From positions 868,001-932,000 of the forward strand of contig MBPM02000001.1 in NCBI GenBank assembly GCA_001695595.3: a stretch of 64,000 nt of DNA. Direction: 5' to 3'. The stretch is from Plasmopara viticola (lineage: Eukaryota > Oomycota > Peronosporomycetes > Peronosporales > Peronosporaceae). Below are positions 35,406 to 46,643 of this stretch, piece by piece (position 1 is the stretch's first letter; each line of letters starts with the position of its first letter). The position numbers and the translations under genes are program-made. The notes beneath the pieces are model-generated. The model was not told where the DNA came from and searched no databases. It was given only the letters and a program-made list of their open reading frames with translations.

Positions 35406-37138
35406 ATGACTTGGATCGTGCCCAACGAAGACGCAGTGACGCTGGGCGAGCTTCATGGCGAGCTTTACAGCGTCTCCAAGCGAGATGACGCGCGCATAGG
35501 CGATGAATTCATAAGACGAGGCGGTAGCGTGTTTCCACCAGCGCGTGTGGCTACCATTAAACCTCGTCCGTTCGGCCAGACCGAATCGCTGACCACTGAC
35601 CAAGATACGGAGCTGGACGTGGGCGCCTTGAAACTGCTAAAGCGCGCACTCAAAGCAATCCAGATCTTTCTAATGGACGATGAGCTAAATGTCCTAAATT
35701 GCGTGCTTGGCGTTGCTCAAGGTGCGATGCAGAAGCTACTAAAGTCTGCATCGGATGACAATGACTTGGAGCTGCTGCAATCTGCATCAAACGCCAATGG
35801 CGAGAGTATCGTGGACCTGAGTTGGCACCCAAGACAGAACATGTTGGCTGTGGCACGATTGGACGGCGTCGTAGCTCTGTACCACGTCGAAAACGCGTCG
35901 TGGGACGCCAGAGTGGTCACACACCCCGAGCAAATGGACATTTGCAGCATCGAGTGGGGCGAATTCACGGGCAATACACTGGCGGTCGCTTGTAGGACAG
36001 GACTATTTATATGGCAGATCCCATTGACAAAGAAAGAGCCTGAACTGCAAGAGATTCTTCACCACCCGAGCAAGGCCGGGTTTAGTCAAGTCTGTTGGAA
36101 CGCCGAGGGGACCTTGCTGGCGGCGTTTAGTAAAGCAAGCAACCGAGTGATTGTGTTTGATGCAATCTTCTCAAGACGTACGGAATTGCAAAGTCCGTCC
36201 AAATTGGCGTCATTGCATTGGTCACCCACGGGCGAGTATCTCTTTGTAACCACCGAGTAAGTGTCGGGTGTATAGCTCTCTTCAAGTTCTTGACTGATGA
36301 TGGTATCCAGGGCTGAGGTATGTTTAATGTGGGAGACGCTGACATGGAAGCGGGAGACGTGGGACATCGCTGTAGGGGTACGACATGCGCTTGGTTGATT
36401 ACAAAGTGTAAACGTTCTGCTAACTTTCTCCAGGCTTGTGGATGGTCGAGCGATGGACAGTGTTTACTGGTCGGCCTTCGTAACAGTACTTTCTTGTATC
36501 CATATACTTTTCCAGATTGCCCTCCTTCATTAGGTGCGTCAATCACTTGATAAACTGATGCGGATCAAGCGATTCGACTTGACCTTCTTCTTTCTTGTTA
36601 CTACAGACGCGCAACTTAGCTCACCACCGCTTGATTTCGCGGAAAAGAAGCTCTATTCTCTCGACCGAAGTACCTCTGCGTAAGACGCATTGTATTGCTT
36701 TTGTCCGCCTTGTATCAACGATTTCCTCACCTGACTCTTTCTGGATAGCCTCGTAGGTGGCATGGTTCGGGACATTGCCTGGGATCCTACAGGAGCACGA
36801 GTTGCAGTTACGTACCAGAGTTCAGGCACCGGTTCCGGTCACCCTGGCACTTCAAAGCTGGTGGCCATTTTCACTGTGGCGTGGCAGCCGTTTCTCATAT
36901 TCACTCACAGGTTTGCACTATAGCTTAGCATGCAAGATTGTCTAACACTCTAATCCTTGTGGTCTCTTATCGTGCGTCCATCAGTGGCCTCTTACGTGGA
37001 CCTCCGAACGCTGGCATACCTCGAAAGCTGGCATTTGCTTCTAATTTTGAACAGGGGGCACTCCTGAGCGTTGTATGGAGCAGCGGACTGATCTCGTTTC
37101 ATCCGTTCTATTTGAGAGACCCTAAGGCTAGAAATTAG
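35406..37138 (+). CDS. AAAS: ALADIN (AAAS) WD-repeat nucleoporin
   Basis: Six exons: 35406-36256, 36311-36377, 36434-36533, 36607-36679, 36749-36910 and 36985-37138. All junctions keep frame with GT-AG introns of 54 to 74 nt; 468 residues. ALADIN is a peripheral nuclear pore WD40 protein held at the pore by NDC1. WD-like blades are visible: SWHPRQNMLAVARLDGVVAL, VCWNAEGTLLAAFSKA, LHWSPTGEYLFVTT, ACGWSSDGQCLLVGLR, and VRDIAWDPTGARVAVTY. The C-terminal block FEQGALLSVVWSSGLISFHP closely fits the conserved end of ALADIN (GALLSVCWSNGRI). The ATG at 35406 is the first in frame. It is somewhat shorter than the 546-residue human protein. Its known anchor NDC1 is encoded in the same island. Confidence 0.88.
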
Positions 37139-37261
37139 CATCTATCTATATTTTTCAACCAAAGCTCGAGTTTAAAAGTCGACTTACAATCAAGTGGTGA
37201 ACTTGACACAAAACTTGTTGCGGTTGCCCAAACCTGTTGTATACTGCGCAAAAACGTGATC

Positions 37262-38056
37262 ATGAGCATCTATGACGAAGCTTTTTCTTGCGCCGATTGT
37301 AACAATCTTGACGACCCAAAGGTCCATAATGTCTGCGACGTTGATCAGACCAAACACTACCAGCTACCAGAACTCGGCAAATTCGCGACAAAAACAGCAG
37401 AAACCATGCCATTTGTGGAGCACTTGCCTTCATCATCACCATCACCACCAGCTCCAAATAAACAGTCTGGGCCACGCCCCGTGGATCACGCAAAAGGTAC
37501 CAGAGTCTATTGTGGCTTAGTCACTTAACCACCTAAGTCTTACAAATTTTTGTTGACCGCAGCGCTCCGCCAGTTCTTTAACCTCGGTCGTGAACGAAAC
37601 CCCAATCTTGTCGCCTCTGAGCTGACGTTGTTTGAGCGAGACATTGCTTTGCGAGAGATAAGCAAGAACCAACTGCGCAAATACATGCTTGCAACCGATG
37701 AAGAAGACCCAGTGGATCTAAAAGAGTGGGGACGCTATGAACTTGGCCCACCTAAGCAAGTGCCGACGTGCGATGTGAATGAAGTTGCCGAGCGTGCAGC
37801 TCAGCTGAAGCTTTACTGTCGCTGGAGAAAACGGGTCGTGCAAAAGCGACTCGAGGTTCGGCGGCAGCAGCTGGAAGCAGTGCATCTCGCATTGATGAAG
37901 AAACACAAAGGAGTGCATGGGCCATTACTATCGCTCGGATCAGTTTGGGGATCATCGAAAACAGCGATTGCAGACACTTCGTTTTTGGAAGAAGAGCAAG
38001 CATCAACTGTTACAAACAAACATGGAAATGCGAAGAAAACGACGGTCGATGATTAA
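37262..38056 (+). CDS. Unrecognised 242-residue protein
   Basis: Two exons, 37262-37496 and 37563-38056, joined by a 66-nt GT-AG intron in phase 1 (AKA-LRQFFNLGRERNPNL across the junction). The N-terminal part has a cysteine group (CADCNN and a Cys twelve residues on) and a Ser/Pro-rich linker. The C-terminal part is highly charged and helical, with ELTLFERDIALREISKNQLR and a basic stretch rich in Arg, Lys and Gln (about residues 175-205), probably coiled coil. There is no signal peptide or membrane segment. I recognise no family. It starts 123 bases after the ALADIN stop and ends 107 bases from the convergent Rab7 stop. Clean splicing and composition make it a real gene. Confidence 0.7.
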
Positions 38057-38163
38057 AAGTTAGAGGCGCCCTCTACATGAACTTGACCTGCTACTGCTGC
38101 CCATTGCCCGTTTACAACGATCATCTTGACAAAAGCCATGGCAGCGGCACACAGCGTCACCAG

Positions 38164-39126
38164 TTAGCAGCATGAAGAGCTTTTGCCCTTTGCCGTTACA
38201 CCGCTGAGATCGATCGTTTCCGGTACGTAACTGTAATTGCAACACGAGCGACAGATCATTGTCATCAACTCATGTGGTGCATGATACGTCACTTCATAGT
38301 TGCATGACAAATCACGTACATGTCATCTTCATGGCCCTTTTGCAAGGCTGACGTGGCAATTGTTTGAAACGCTTCCTCCACGCTCGTTGCCTCCTTGGCA
38401 CTTGTTTCAAAGTGTTTGATTGGCTGCACAGAAATGAAACGTATGATGTATCCACCCATGTCCTGAGACTACACAACTCTATACCTGATGGATATTCTTG
38501 GCTCGACACCATTCCTGAACTCTTTGCTTTTGCACCTGCATCACGACACAACAAGCTAAGCTCGTTCTTTCCATCCCCGCTATCAATCCTCTCGTCTCAC
38601 CCTTCTCTCCGATTCTTTATCCACTTTATTGCCCAACACAATGAACGGAAAAGTGTCGGGATCCCTCGGTCCTGCTTGGGCCAAAAACTCGTCCCGCCAC
38701 GTGTCTAGCTTTTCAAACGACTTACGATACACGATCAAGGTCAGAGTCTTCTTCATGCCTAAGAATATCAGCACTTGCGCACCTTGGAATTCGTGATATC
38801 GTAGACTAGCACACACGCGTCGGCACCTCGGTAAAATGCCACACCAAGACTCTGAAACCGTTCTTGGCCAGCCGTGTCCCAAATTTGCATCGTCACAAGC
38901 TTTTCGTCCAGCATGAGCTCTTTCGTAAGGAAATCGGCTCCAATCGTGGCTTTATACTGGTTGCTAAACTTCCGGTTTACGTACTGATTCATGAGCGACG
39001 TCTTGCCCACACTACCGCATAATGGTACGATTAAATTCGCTGGGTTTGGCTGACACGGCACAAGTTGACGTACCCGCTGTCGCCAAGGATAATCAATTTC
39101 AGCAACACTTTCTTACGATGCGACAT
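38164..39126 (-). CDS. RAB7: Rab7 small GTPase
   Basis: Six exons: 39126-39074, 39011-38783, 38720-38601, 38535-38485, 38423-38320 and 38230-38164; all introns are GT-AG (61 to 89 nt) and keep frame. The product is 207 residues, exactly the usual Rab7 length. Rab7 controls late endosome to vacuole traffic. Landmarks: [20 protein letters not shown] with the P-loop GDSGVGKT spanning the first intron, [13 protein letters not shown] (switch I), [13 protein letters not shown] (switch II), the guanine-binding NKVD, and ETSAKEA. The C-terminus SSSCC is the double-cysteine prenylation signal and is recovered only when the last intron is placed as above. Slightly unusual: [11 protein letters not shown] in place of the common IPYFETSAK. 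Confidence 0.95.
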
Positions 39127-39595
39127 CTTGAGACTTTTACAAGACGCACAAGACCCGCCTGCGTCTTGGTTCGATAGACTTTAAGAAAGCTTCTTTTGCC
39201 AGTTTTGACGAATAAGAGCGAAGTTGAAGTGGCTTCACTTTAGCCATGATTTATTAAGGGTAGGACCGTTTGTATAGGTTCGCTGTATAATGACAGCACT
39301 TATTATAAAACAATCAAGTTAGAATTGGCAAACCAAGTATTTAATTTAAAAGGTCGTCCACGGTAGGATGCAAATCATAAGGACTTGCCACATGACTTTT
39401 TACGAGTTCGACTCGAACAAATGCATACCAAGTGCAAGTGTGGCAATCTTCTCGTAACACAGAGAAAACTCAGTATCTTGGTATTTATTTACCAAGACCT
39501 TTATTTAAATCCGTCGGAAAAAGAAAGTTAACTTACAATTTCAAATTATTTCGCTTTGAGCGGCAGTACGTCACGCTATTTTGTGAATACTATGC

Positions 39596-41425
39596 TTATA
39601 GTAGACGTCGAGTGGGGGCGCCATAGCGAAAGTGGCAGATGCCAGTTCTCCTTCCTTCTGTCGTCTGGCTTAGAGGTGTGGGCGAAGACGAGTGGAGACT
39701 GGCAAGCTCGAGTTGTATCCGATTGAGTTCCACCATCACGATCGAATCACACTTCATCTCGGTCGCTAAGCGAATTGTTGTCTGCACCGCTTCAAGATCA
39801 CTACTAGGCTGTCTGACAGGCGCTGTAATCGCAGCACGTTGGGATGCACTCCACGCCAGCCAAGGCTCCTCCATCGAGTCTGGATACACGTAGTCAAGAC
39901 TAGAATAGTCTTCTGTTAGATCGGTAGCGTTCGAGTTGTTGCGAACAGCTGAACGACTCGACAAATCGGTGATTGCATGGCACAGCAAAGTATCAGTACC
40001 AACGTGCATGTTGCCTGGGCTTTGCGAGGCATGAAGAGCGGCGTCAGCAAAGTCGGCATCGCTCAGTTCTTCGTCACATGCTTTCTCAGCACTAGGAGCC
40101 ACGACTTCGATCAACCGCATGGGGCTAATGAGCTTCAGACGCTTCAACAGTGTTTGGATCTGAGCATCGAGTCGATCGTCGGCACGATTATCAGGCACAA
40201 TGTCAATCCCCGCCTCAATGTTCACCTGCACGCCCACGCTTGCAAAGGCCGCCATAATACGCGACCGTGGGACCTGCTGCCAGCCTTGGGCCACCCACTC
40301 GACCACTTGTTGCAGTGGAACGTCATATATATTCCCTTGTCCTTCCTCTCGTCGATCGAGCGCAAAATCCAAGAGTTGGTACCGATAGCGACGTTTCACC
40401 GAGGCTACAATGCCCATCTCTAGAGGACGCACACACAACTCGCCAGCGTGATTGCGTTCGACAAATTGCATGGCAACGTTGGACATGGTCGTTGTCTGAA
40501 CGCTCATTGCTGCTACTGAATCGACAATGAGCACAATGTGGCGGTCAGACACGCGCATGCGCCAATCCAGCGCCAGTAACCACTTCCGTAGCAACGTCGG
40601 TGGGATCCACGCCTTGTGATTGCACGCAAATTGATACGACCGTTCCTCGTCGTTCATGCGATCCACGGGTGGCAAGGCGTGTGGCCCGACGAGGATCGGA
40701 CTGAGCCGGTCGCTACCATCCCCATTGACGGCCAGTACCATTGTCAGCTTCTTGTCCGGACAATGACCCGTGGGTAATGCCTGCCTGTCGGGACTCATTG
40801 CGTAGAATAACCGCGTCTCATGCAGGTAGTAGACATTCTCAGGCCGTTGACCCACGATCGCGGCTTTCAAGTGGTCTGGCGTAGAAATCACGGACGTTTC
40901 TCGTGCGAATTTCGGTCGGCCATCGAATTCCTCCACCATACGTGCTGTGTGGTCTCCTATATGGCCTTTGCTTCTTTTCAAAGAGAAACTATGGCGGTTC
41001 ATAAACGAGTGCATCCAGCCATTTGAAAATTGCGGTAATGACCTCGTACTGTCCTCGGACAATTGCGGAGCCAAGAGATCGTACAACACGCGCGCTTTAT
41101 GACGCACCAAGTCGCCTGGGAGTCTACATCGTCGAGTTTGGCAGTAGAGAAACCAATTTGCGAGCGCCAAGTCTACTTCAGGACACTTGACAGTGCGCAC
41201 CTTTTTGTGATCGCGGCCTTCAGTTGCCACGAGCTCAAATTGGGCGCGTTTCTTAAGCATATAGCTCATTGCGGCTTGCGACGGCACATAATCGAGGTCG
41301 AAGTGCTCTTTGGCCCATTGGCCAAGCTGGGCTTGAGTTGTTTTGGGAAATTGCCGAGCACGTAGACAAAGGAGGCGCTTTTGTTCGTGCGTGAGGTTGG
41401 AGCAGCGCGTCCTGGGTCTTGCCAT
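39596..41425 (-). CDS. Pogo/CENP-B-type transposase-derived protein
   Basis: An uninterrupted single-exon frame of 609 residues. The N-terminal helix-turn-helix (about 8-60, LTHEQKRLLCLRARQF) and CENP-B-type second HTH (about 78-150, with FSNGWMHSFMNRHSFSLKRS) lead into a DDE_1-type nuclease fold: NVYYLHETRLFYAM (about 197-210), VNGDGSDRLSPILVG, HIVLIVDSVAAM (296-307) and CVRPLEMGIVASVKRRY (331-347). In active pogo/Tigger enzymes these places hold DET, D-N and PLDQG. Here the first catalytic Asp is His202, the second (Asp302) is kept, and the third is Glu336. The fold is intact but the active site is altered. I saw no terminal repeats. This suggests a host-adopted DNA-binding protein rather than a mobile element; alternatively a recently inactivated copy. 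Confidence 0.85.
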   Translation of the reverse strand: MARPRTRCSNLTHEQKRLLCLRARQFPKTTQAQLGQWAKEHFDLDYVPSQAAMSYMLKKRAQFELVATEGRDHKKVRTVKCPEVDLALANWFLYCQTRRCRLPGDLVRHKARVLYDLLAPQLSEDSTRSLPQFSNGWMHSFMNRHSFSLKRSKGHIGDHTARMVEEFDGRPKFARETSVISTPDHLKAAIVGQRPENVYYLHETRLFYAMSPDRQALPTGHCPDKKLTMVLAVNGDGSDRLSPILVGPHALPPVDRMNDEERSYQFACNHKAWIPPTLLRKWLLALDWRMRVSDRHIVLIVDSVAAMSVQTTTMSNVAMQFVERNHAGELCVRPLEMGIVASVKRRYRYQLLDFALDRREEGQGNIYDVPLQQVVEWVAQGWQQVPRSRIMAAFASVGVQVNIEAGIDIVPDNRADDRLDAQIQTLLKRLKLISPMRLIEVVAPSAEKACDEELSDADFADAALHASQSPGNMHVGTDTLLCHAITDLSSRSAVRNNSNATDLTEDYSSLDYVYPDSMEEPWLAWSASQRAAITAPVRQPSSDLEAVQTTIRLATEMKCDSIVMVELNRIQLELASLHSSSPTPLSQTTEGRRTGICHFRYGAPTRRLL

Positions 41426-44400
41426 ATTCGCAACGGCGCAGGCTCTGTTAGAGCTAATACCGTATCCACTACGAGAGGGGAGAAGAGAAGCGCCCCGGTT
41501 GTAGTATGGGAATATATGCCTGTGGAAGGTGTTTTATTGCAACCTTTAATATATGGCTTTGAAGCTGAGCTGCCGCGATCCCGATCATATTTGATACTGC
41601 TAAAAGTAAAAGTTTTATGGTTTGCGTTAATTGTTTCAAAATGAGACAGCATGAGTTTTCTTATGAAAAGGCTCAAAAAAAATTTAAGCATGGAGGGGCA
41701 CGGTCGTACAAAAAAATGTATCAGGAAGGGCGTACGATAGTGCTGGTTGACGTGAGCTCTTTACCCTACAGTGTCAGAGAGCCACGTAGAATTTGACTCG
41801 TAGAAAAGCATTTACAAAAGTTAAACTAAGACATCGTCCTCATACCAATCTTGAAACAGAATTTTTAAACAGCGTCGAAACCCGTATTCTTACGGTCGTC
41901 TTCAAATATTCATTTATACCTTTTCGTTGCCACGAAACTGCGATAAACACATGGTTTAATCGGATAAAAGGTAGCCAGTCAATATTCGACTGACCTTCAT
42001 AAAACTTGCCTAAGCGGGAAGCTTCTTACGCCTCAAACACGCTGCTTTGGGGGAGGCGAGCATAAATGGTGTCAAATTACCATGATATTCGTCCGGTCGA
42101 TGGAGTCATACAGCACCTTGCAGAGGGGAGGCGCCCTTCACCAAGACTCCAAGATAAGAGAGATAAGTTTACCCATCCCTTTGATGACTCATACACAAAT
42201 AGTCGATTTGTTCTAAATGTTGGCCAGATAGGCAGTGAAGAAGGCTGCTATCCGAAACGTTATATAAAATGGTCGTTTCAATCATCTAGAAAGCCGTTTC
42301 AGGCTCTATGGAAGCCTTCACATCAAAGCAGCCTCTGCACCTAAGCCAAATAGTTCGACATATTCAAGGCGATAATTGCATCTCAACAGGCAGGTCAAAA
42401 GTGATTCACCGTCTTGGTAAAAAAGGCTATGGTAAAACCTCAGCTCCGCCATGACAGGGAACGCGCGCGTACCGTTCGTCTTCGCATTTTCATTCACGGA
42501 CACCTCCACCGTTGGGCGATACAGACGAATGCACCAAACGTGCTAAGGCGGGCACTCGCTTATTTCTTGGCACGCACGCAAAGACAGCAAAAGAGCATAT
42601 ACATAACGACATTGTTGCCAAAAATGGCTTTATCAGCATAGGCAAGCCTAAATCATCGACTTAGACTCACCGGCCATAAGAAAGGGACTTATGTGATAGG
42701 ACAGGAAAGACCGTAGGGGTAAAACCCCGACTTGTTATGCTAACGCCGATAATGTCATCAGCATTGGAGAACACAAAATTAAGGAAGAACTTAAAAAAGA
42801 TAACTCAATTACATAACTAGGATAAAGCTCAGCATCGCTTTAGGCCATGGACCGTCGCACACTTTCTCAAGCCGTCGTCTTGTGGATTCTCGCCTACTTT
42901 CAATACAAAGGGCCCGGCGAGATAGGGTGACGAATCGGATAAATTCTATCCAGCCAATGCAGACAATGATGCCAAGCAGGGCAATCATCTGCTTTGCGCG
43001 TAATTAGCGCTTACCGAAGGATGTCCTTGTGTGGTGTTGCGAAGAGTACTTGTATTGTATTGTATTACGTTATCGCGTTGCCAAGTTATGCACGTGCTAG
43101 GCTCTATGGCTAGTCCACGGCATAGAGTGGTGTCCGCATACGTCGAGTCTCGTTCGGCGGGCAGTGCAGCCAGCACCGAGGCCGTGAGGGTTTTCCATTA
43201 TCTTGTGTACTTCTGACTTGGTAAAAGCCCAGGTGGCGCCCTGGTGCTGGAGACCGTCGCGTCGAGGGTGAGACTCGTTAGAGACCTGCAGATGCCCGAG
43301 AGCACCTGCCCGAAGCGCGCGAGCATTTAGCCCCCGCGCTTGGTAGGAGGGCGTCACCCCAACCGTTTCCGAAAACGAAGAGTACTTGACTATAAAAATG
43401 TCATTGATCTAGCGTGACCTATCTAGCGGTAGCTATGCACGTGGTTTTAGCACCATATCAGAATTTGCTGAAAAAGCTCGCTCGTCATCGTAAAAATACA
43501 AAACGACGTAGTAATTGCACCCAGCTGTGTGATTTCTTTAAGTACTTCCCAGCATTATTGGCACCACGGGTCAGTAGGAAAGCCCATACAAGTTTTGAGT
43601 GAGCCTTTGGGGTGCTACAACCTTATCCCGTCCAAAGGTTTTTACGTTTGAGTGCAGAAACTCTATTCCGCACACCTTGTCAGCTCACCTTGAAGGTGCC
43701 TTGGCTTCGAGTTAATTGCTAAGAGATCAACCTTTCAGTGCGAGTATGTAAATCTATCCCACCATGTGCACAACGTGCGGATCATTTGTATCAGACTTAA
43801 GCAATCTTTCCGGACTTTTCCAATGCCTCAAACAGGCTCTATGAAGCGAATTGTTTGCATCATTTCACATTAAGCCTACGGTGCCCGTGAGGGTACCTCT
43901 ACTTCGATTCGCACTCTGCATGAGAGGGCTGCTGGCTGTGATCATCAAAAAGCACTAAAGGGAGCTACTTTTATCTTCTTTTCACAAAGTGTCTCACTAT
44001 ATGTGTGACCGATTGTACGTGTTCTCGTGATCACTCTGACGCTCACGTCGCGACTATTAAGTGCTCTTAGATCTTTCGAAGAGGTGCTGAACTCATTCGG
44101 CAATCTTGCTTATCAGCTTTACAGTACAAATGTACGCCGAGCGTCTTAGCGCGAATTTTCCTAAGTGCGCCGCAAAGTGGCTTCCCTTCAATTCCGTGAT
44201 CGGATGCTCAAAGCAGACAGCCTAACTAGTACTTTAGGTATCCCACACAGCCATAGACTTTTGAAAAGTCGATTCCCCCCTCCACCGAAAAATTATCTCC
44301 AAAACGGCCCTGGAAGATTCACCGCTTATAAAGAAGCATTTATCGCTAAGTTACGACTTAAACGCACCATTCAGAAATTGTAAGCCATGGCGTAACTTAC

Positions 44401-46265
44401 GCTGTTGGGATTTTTTGCTAGCCATTTATCGCATATACACAACGCACAGGTGAAATACGTATATTTAGCCGTGAAGTGCAGCAAGCTGGAACAGCGAGCA
44501 ACACGGATTAATTACCTAGTATATGCTCATTGCCCGCAGCGTTAAGGGATGCTCGGCGAGCAATAATCATTCTGTGACACACATATTTTCACAAGATGTG
44601 ACAAGTAGAATCAGTCTTTCTGATGTGCTGACAGCAGCAGAAGCAAGATCTAAATAAATGGCAGGTTGTGTGTTGTATTAAAAAAGGGGGTTAGACCGGT
44701 CTACTTTTATTCCTTTGTATCATAGGCGAGGACGAAGTTCTAGCATCTTCCGGTGATGTACTGTTTCCTATATTAAATCAAACACTACACATCCTATCCA
44801 GACGAACAAAACATCTTAATTTTAGAAAGAGTACCAGTCTTTTAGGGCTCCTTTTTTTACGGAGAAAGTACTACATAAGCTTGGCTGTATGCCTTATATC
44901 TACCAAGTCAATCTGACAAGTCAATCCGTATTAATCAGATATTAAATTGAGTGTACAATATCGTGTTTAAACCTCTAAGCTTAATGTCCTCGGAAAGCAC
45001 CGGCCGTACATTATTGAACTGATCGAGTTTGTACTGCGCGATGATTCGCTTTACGTTCAGCTCTTTATTTTAGCTTAAATAGACCACTGGCGCAGCAAAT
45101 GCTCAGTATATTCCGCTTTGACTTAACCAACTGCCGATGGTTCAGCAAAGTTAACTGCTTTAACGTCGTTGTTCTACGATATAAACTTTAGTCCGCAAAA
45201 TGATACGACTGTACATGATGTAAAATTGCATGGAATGTATGCGTTTTTTTATTACGAGTATTATTGCACATCGTAAGTTTTTGTTCGTTAAAACAAGCGT
45301 CCGATAGAAGGGAAACTATAGTTAAAAAGACAGGTATTCCATAATGTTGCAGAGTGTTAATAACAACAACTCATATATCATCTAATAGCGTTTTTATATA
45401 TATGTACAGTAATGTGATATCTTCAAAGCTACTATATAGAGCATAAAAATGCTATCGGACATCGATCTACTGACTTAGGTTTGAGTCACTTTTCTTTGTC
45501 AAAGTCGGCAGTGTTTGTTCATAACTTTTTTTCATTTGATGCCTTTGACCATTTACACCTTTGCAAAGATTTGATACTTTCTTTCACGCATACTGTATCT
45601 TTGAATAGAGGGGACTCGGCGCTTGACGCAAGAGGTGAAAAGTTAGTTGTCCTGTTTGATAAAAATTTGTTAAGAGAAGTATCTCTATATTGCAGTGTGA
45701 CGACGCTTTGTCGAAGCGAGCCTCCGCAATTTATTCAGGGATTGGTCCACGTTGCGTAGCCAAGCTTTAGATGTCACAGCTGCAGTTGTAGATGTACAGA
45801 ACGCCGACAGGCCGACGATCAAGCCAGCGGGGTTCGGTTGACTTGCCGATCAACAGTTGTGACAGCCAGTCTGTATCTATAAAGTCGGTACATGCAGCAA
45901 ACGGAATTTGCGCTTCGACTCAAATGTGCAGTGCAGGGTGATGATTCATAGTGTTAAATATAACACTTTTCGTATTTTACAGCGTTCATACCTGCAACGG
46001 ACGCAACGAATGATTTTTTTGTCCATTTCTATCACTATCGTTGCAAAAAAACATGATATGTTCTATACGACCGATGTTGTAACAGCCGAATACTTGACAC
46101 ACAATACTATATCGGTAGTGTTGCAGGCAAATTCGCTTCCGATGATGACATGGACGACGAAAAACGAAAAAGGGATAATGATACCGGTTGCAAAGTTAGC
46201 AGATTATTTTTGGCCATGGTTCACTATATTACTGGACTATCTTTTACTGACTTACAATAAATATC
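41426..46265. other. Gene-poor region
   Basis: No intact gene is visible. Frames are short and unrecognised except for a retroelement-like piece at 43097-43357. Composition is AT-rich apart from a GC-richer patch at about 43030-43370. Confidence 0.5.
43097..43357 (-). pseudogene. Possible retroelement polyprotein fragment
   Basis: An 86-residue frame containing HPRRDGLQHQGATWAFTKSE and HGLGAGCTARRTRL in a GC-richer island within AT-rich DNA. The composition contrast and lack of a start context suggest a transposed fragment. I have an impression of similarity to oomycete LTR-element proteins but cannot support a specific family. Confidence 0.3.
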
Positions 46266-46631
46266 CTAAGCTGGATACATCAAATTTACGGCGACGGGAG
46301 TGACGACAATGAGTGACAAAAGCACGGCTGCAACAATGATCTCTTTCTTTATGACGGGATTCTCCTTGAAAAACGCATCGAGATCTTGCCGTTTTTGACG
46401 TAAATATTGCAATTTTTTCGCGACGCTTGTCTGCAGCGACGTCAATTTAGGAAATGAGAACCTTTCCTCGCCATAAGCATCTTTAACGTTTGTAACCGTC
46501 CTGCTTCCCTTCAAAGAGCGACGCACTGTAAAAGAGCTGGCATCCTCGGGGCTATTAGTGATCTGGACAGTGCTCTCTGTTTGTGTCGCAGCGATAGCTA
46601 CCATAAGTCCTAATATCAACATGAGGCGCAT
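46266..46631 (-). CDS. RxLR-like effector candidate with C-terminal membrane segment
   Basis: A 121-residue single-exon protein. I start at 46631 because MRLMLILGLMVAIAATQTES is a good signal peptide; the upstream ATG at 46643 adds four residues. After the leader comes RRSLKGSR and, about 18 residues further, GEER. This is the arrangement of oomycete RxLR-EER effectors, with Lys in place of the last Arg (RSLK), a variant known from downy mildews. The rest has a charged helical part (KKLQYLRQKRQDLDAFFKE) and ends in a hydrophobic stretch (EIIVAAVLLSLIVVTPVAV) only a few residues before the stop, which looks like a tail anchor. It sits alone in gene-poor DNA, as effector genes often do. The target in the host is unknown. 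Confidence 0.75.
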   Translation of the reverse strand: MRLMLILGLMVAIAATQTESTVQITNSPEDASSFTVRRSLKGSRTVTNVKDAYGEERFSFPKLTSLQTSVAKKLQYLRQKRQDLDAFFKENPVIKKEIIVAAVLLSLIVVTPVAVNLMYPA

Positions 46632-46643
46632 ATTTGTTGACAA

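Noticed and set aside
38280..38320. Rab7 ending without cysteines (reading straight through to [10 protein letters not shown])
   Set aside because: Placing an intron from 38319 to 38231 restores the frame, the exact 207-residue length and the SSSCC prenylation end.
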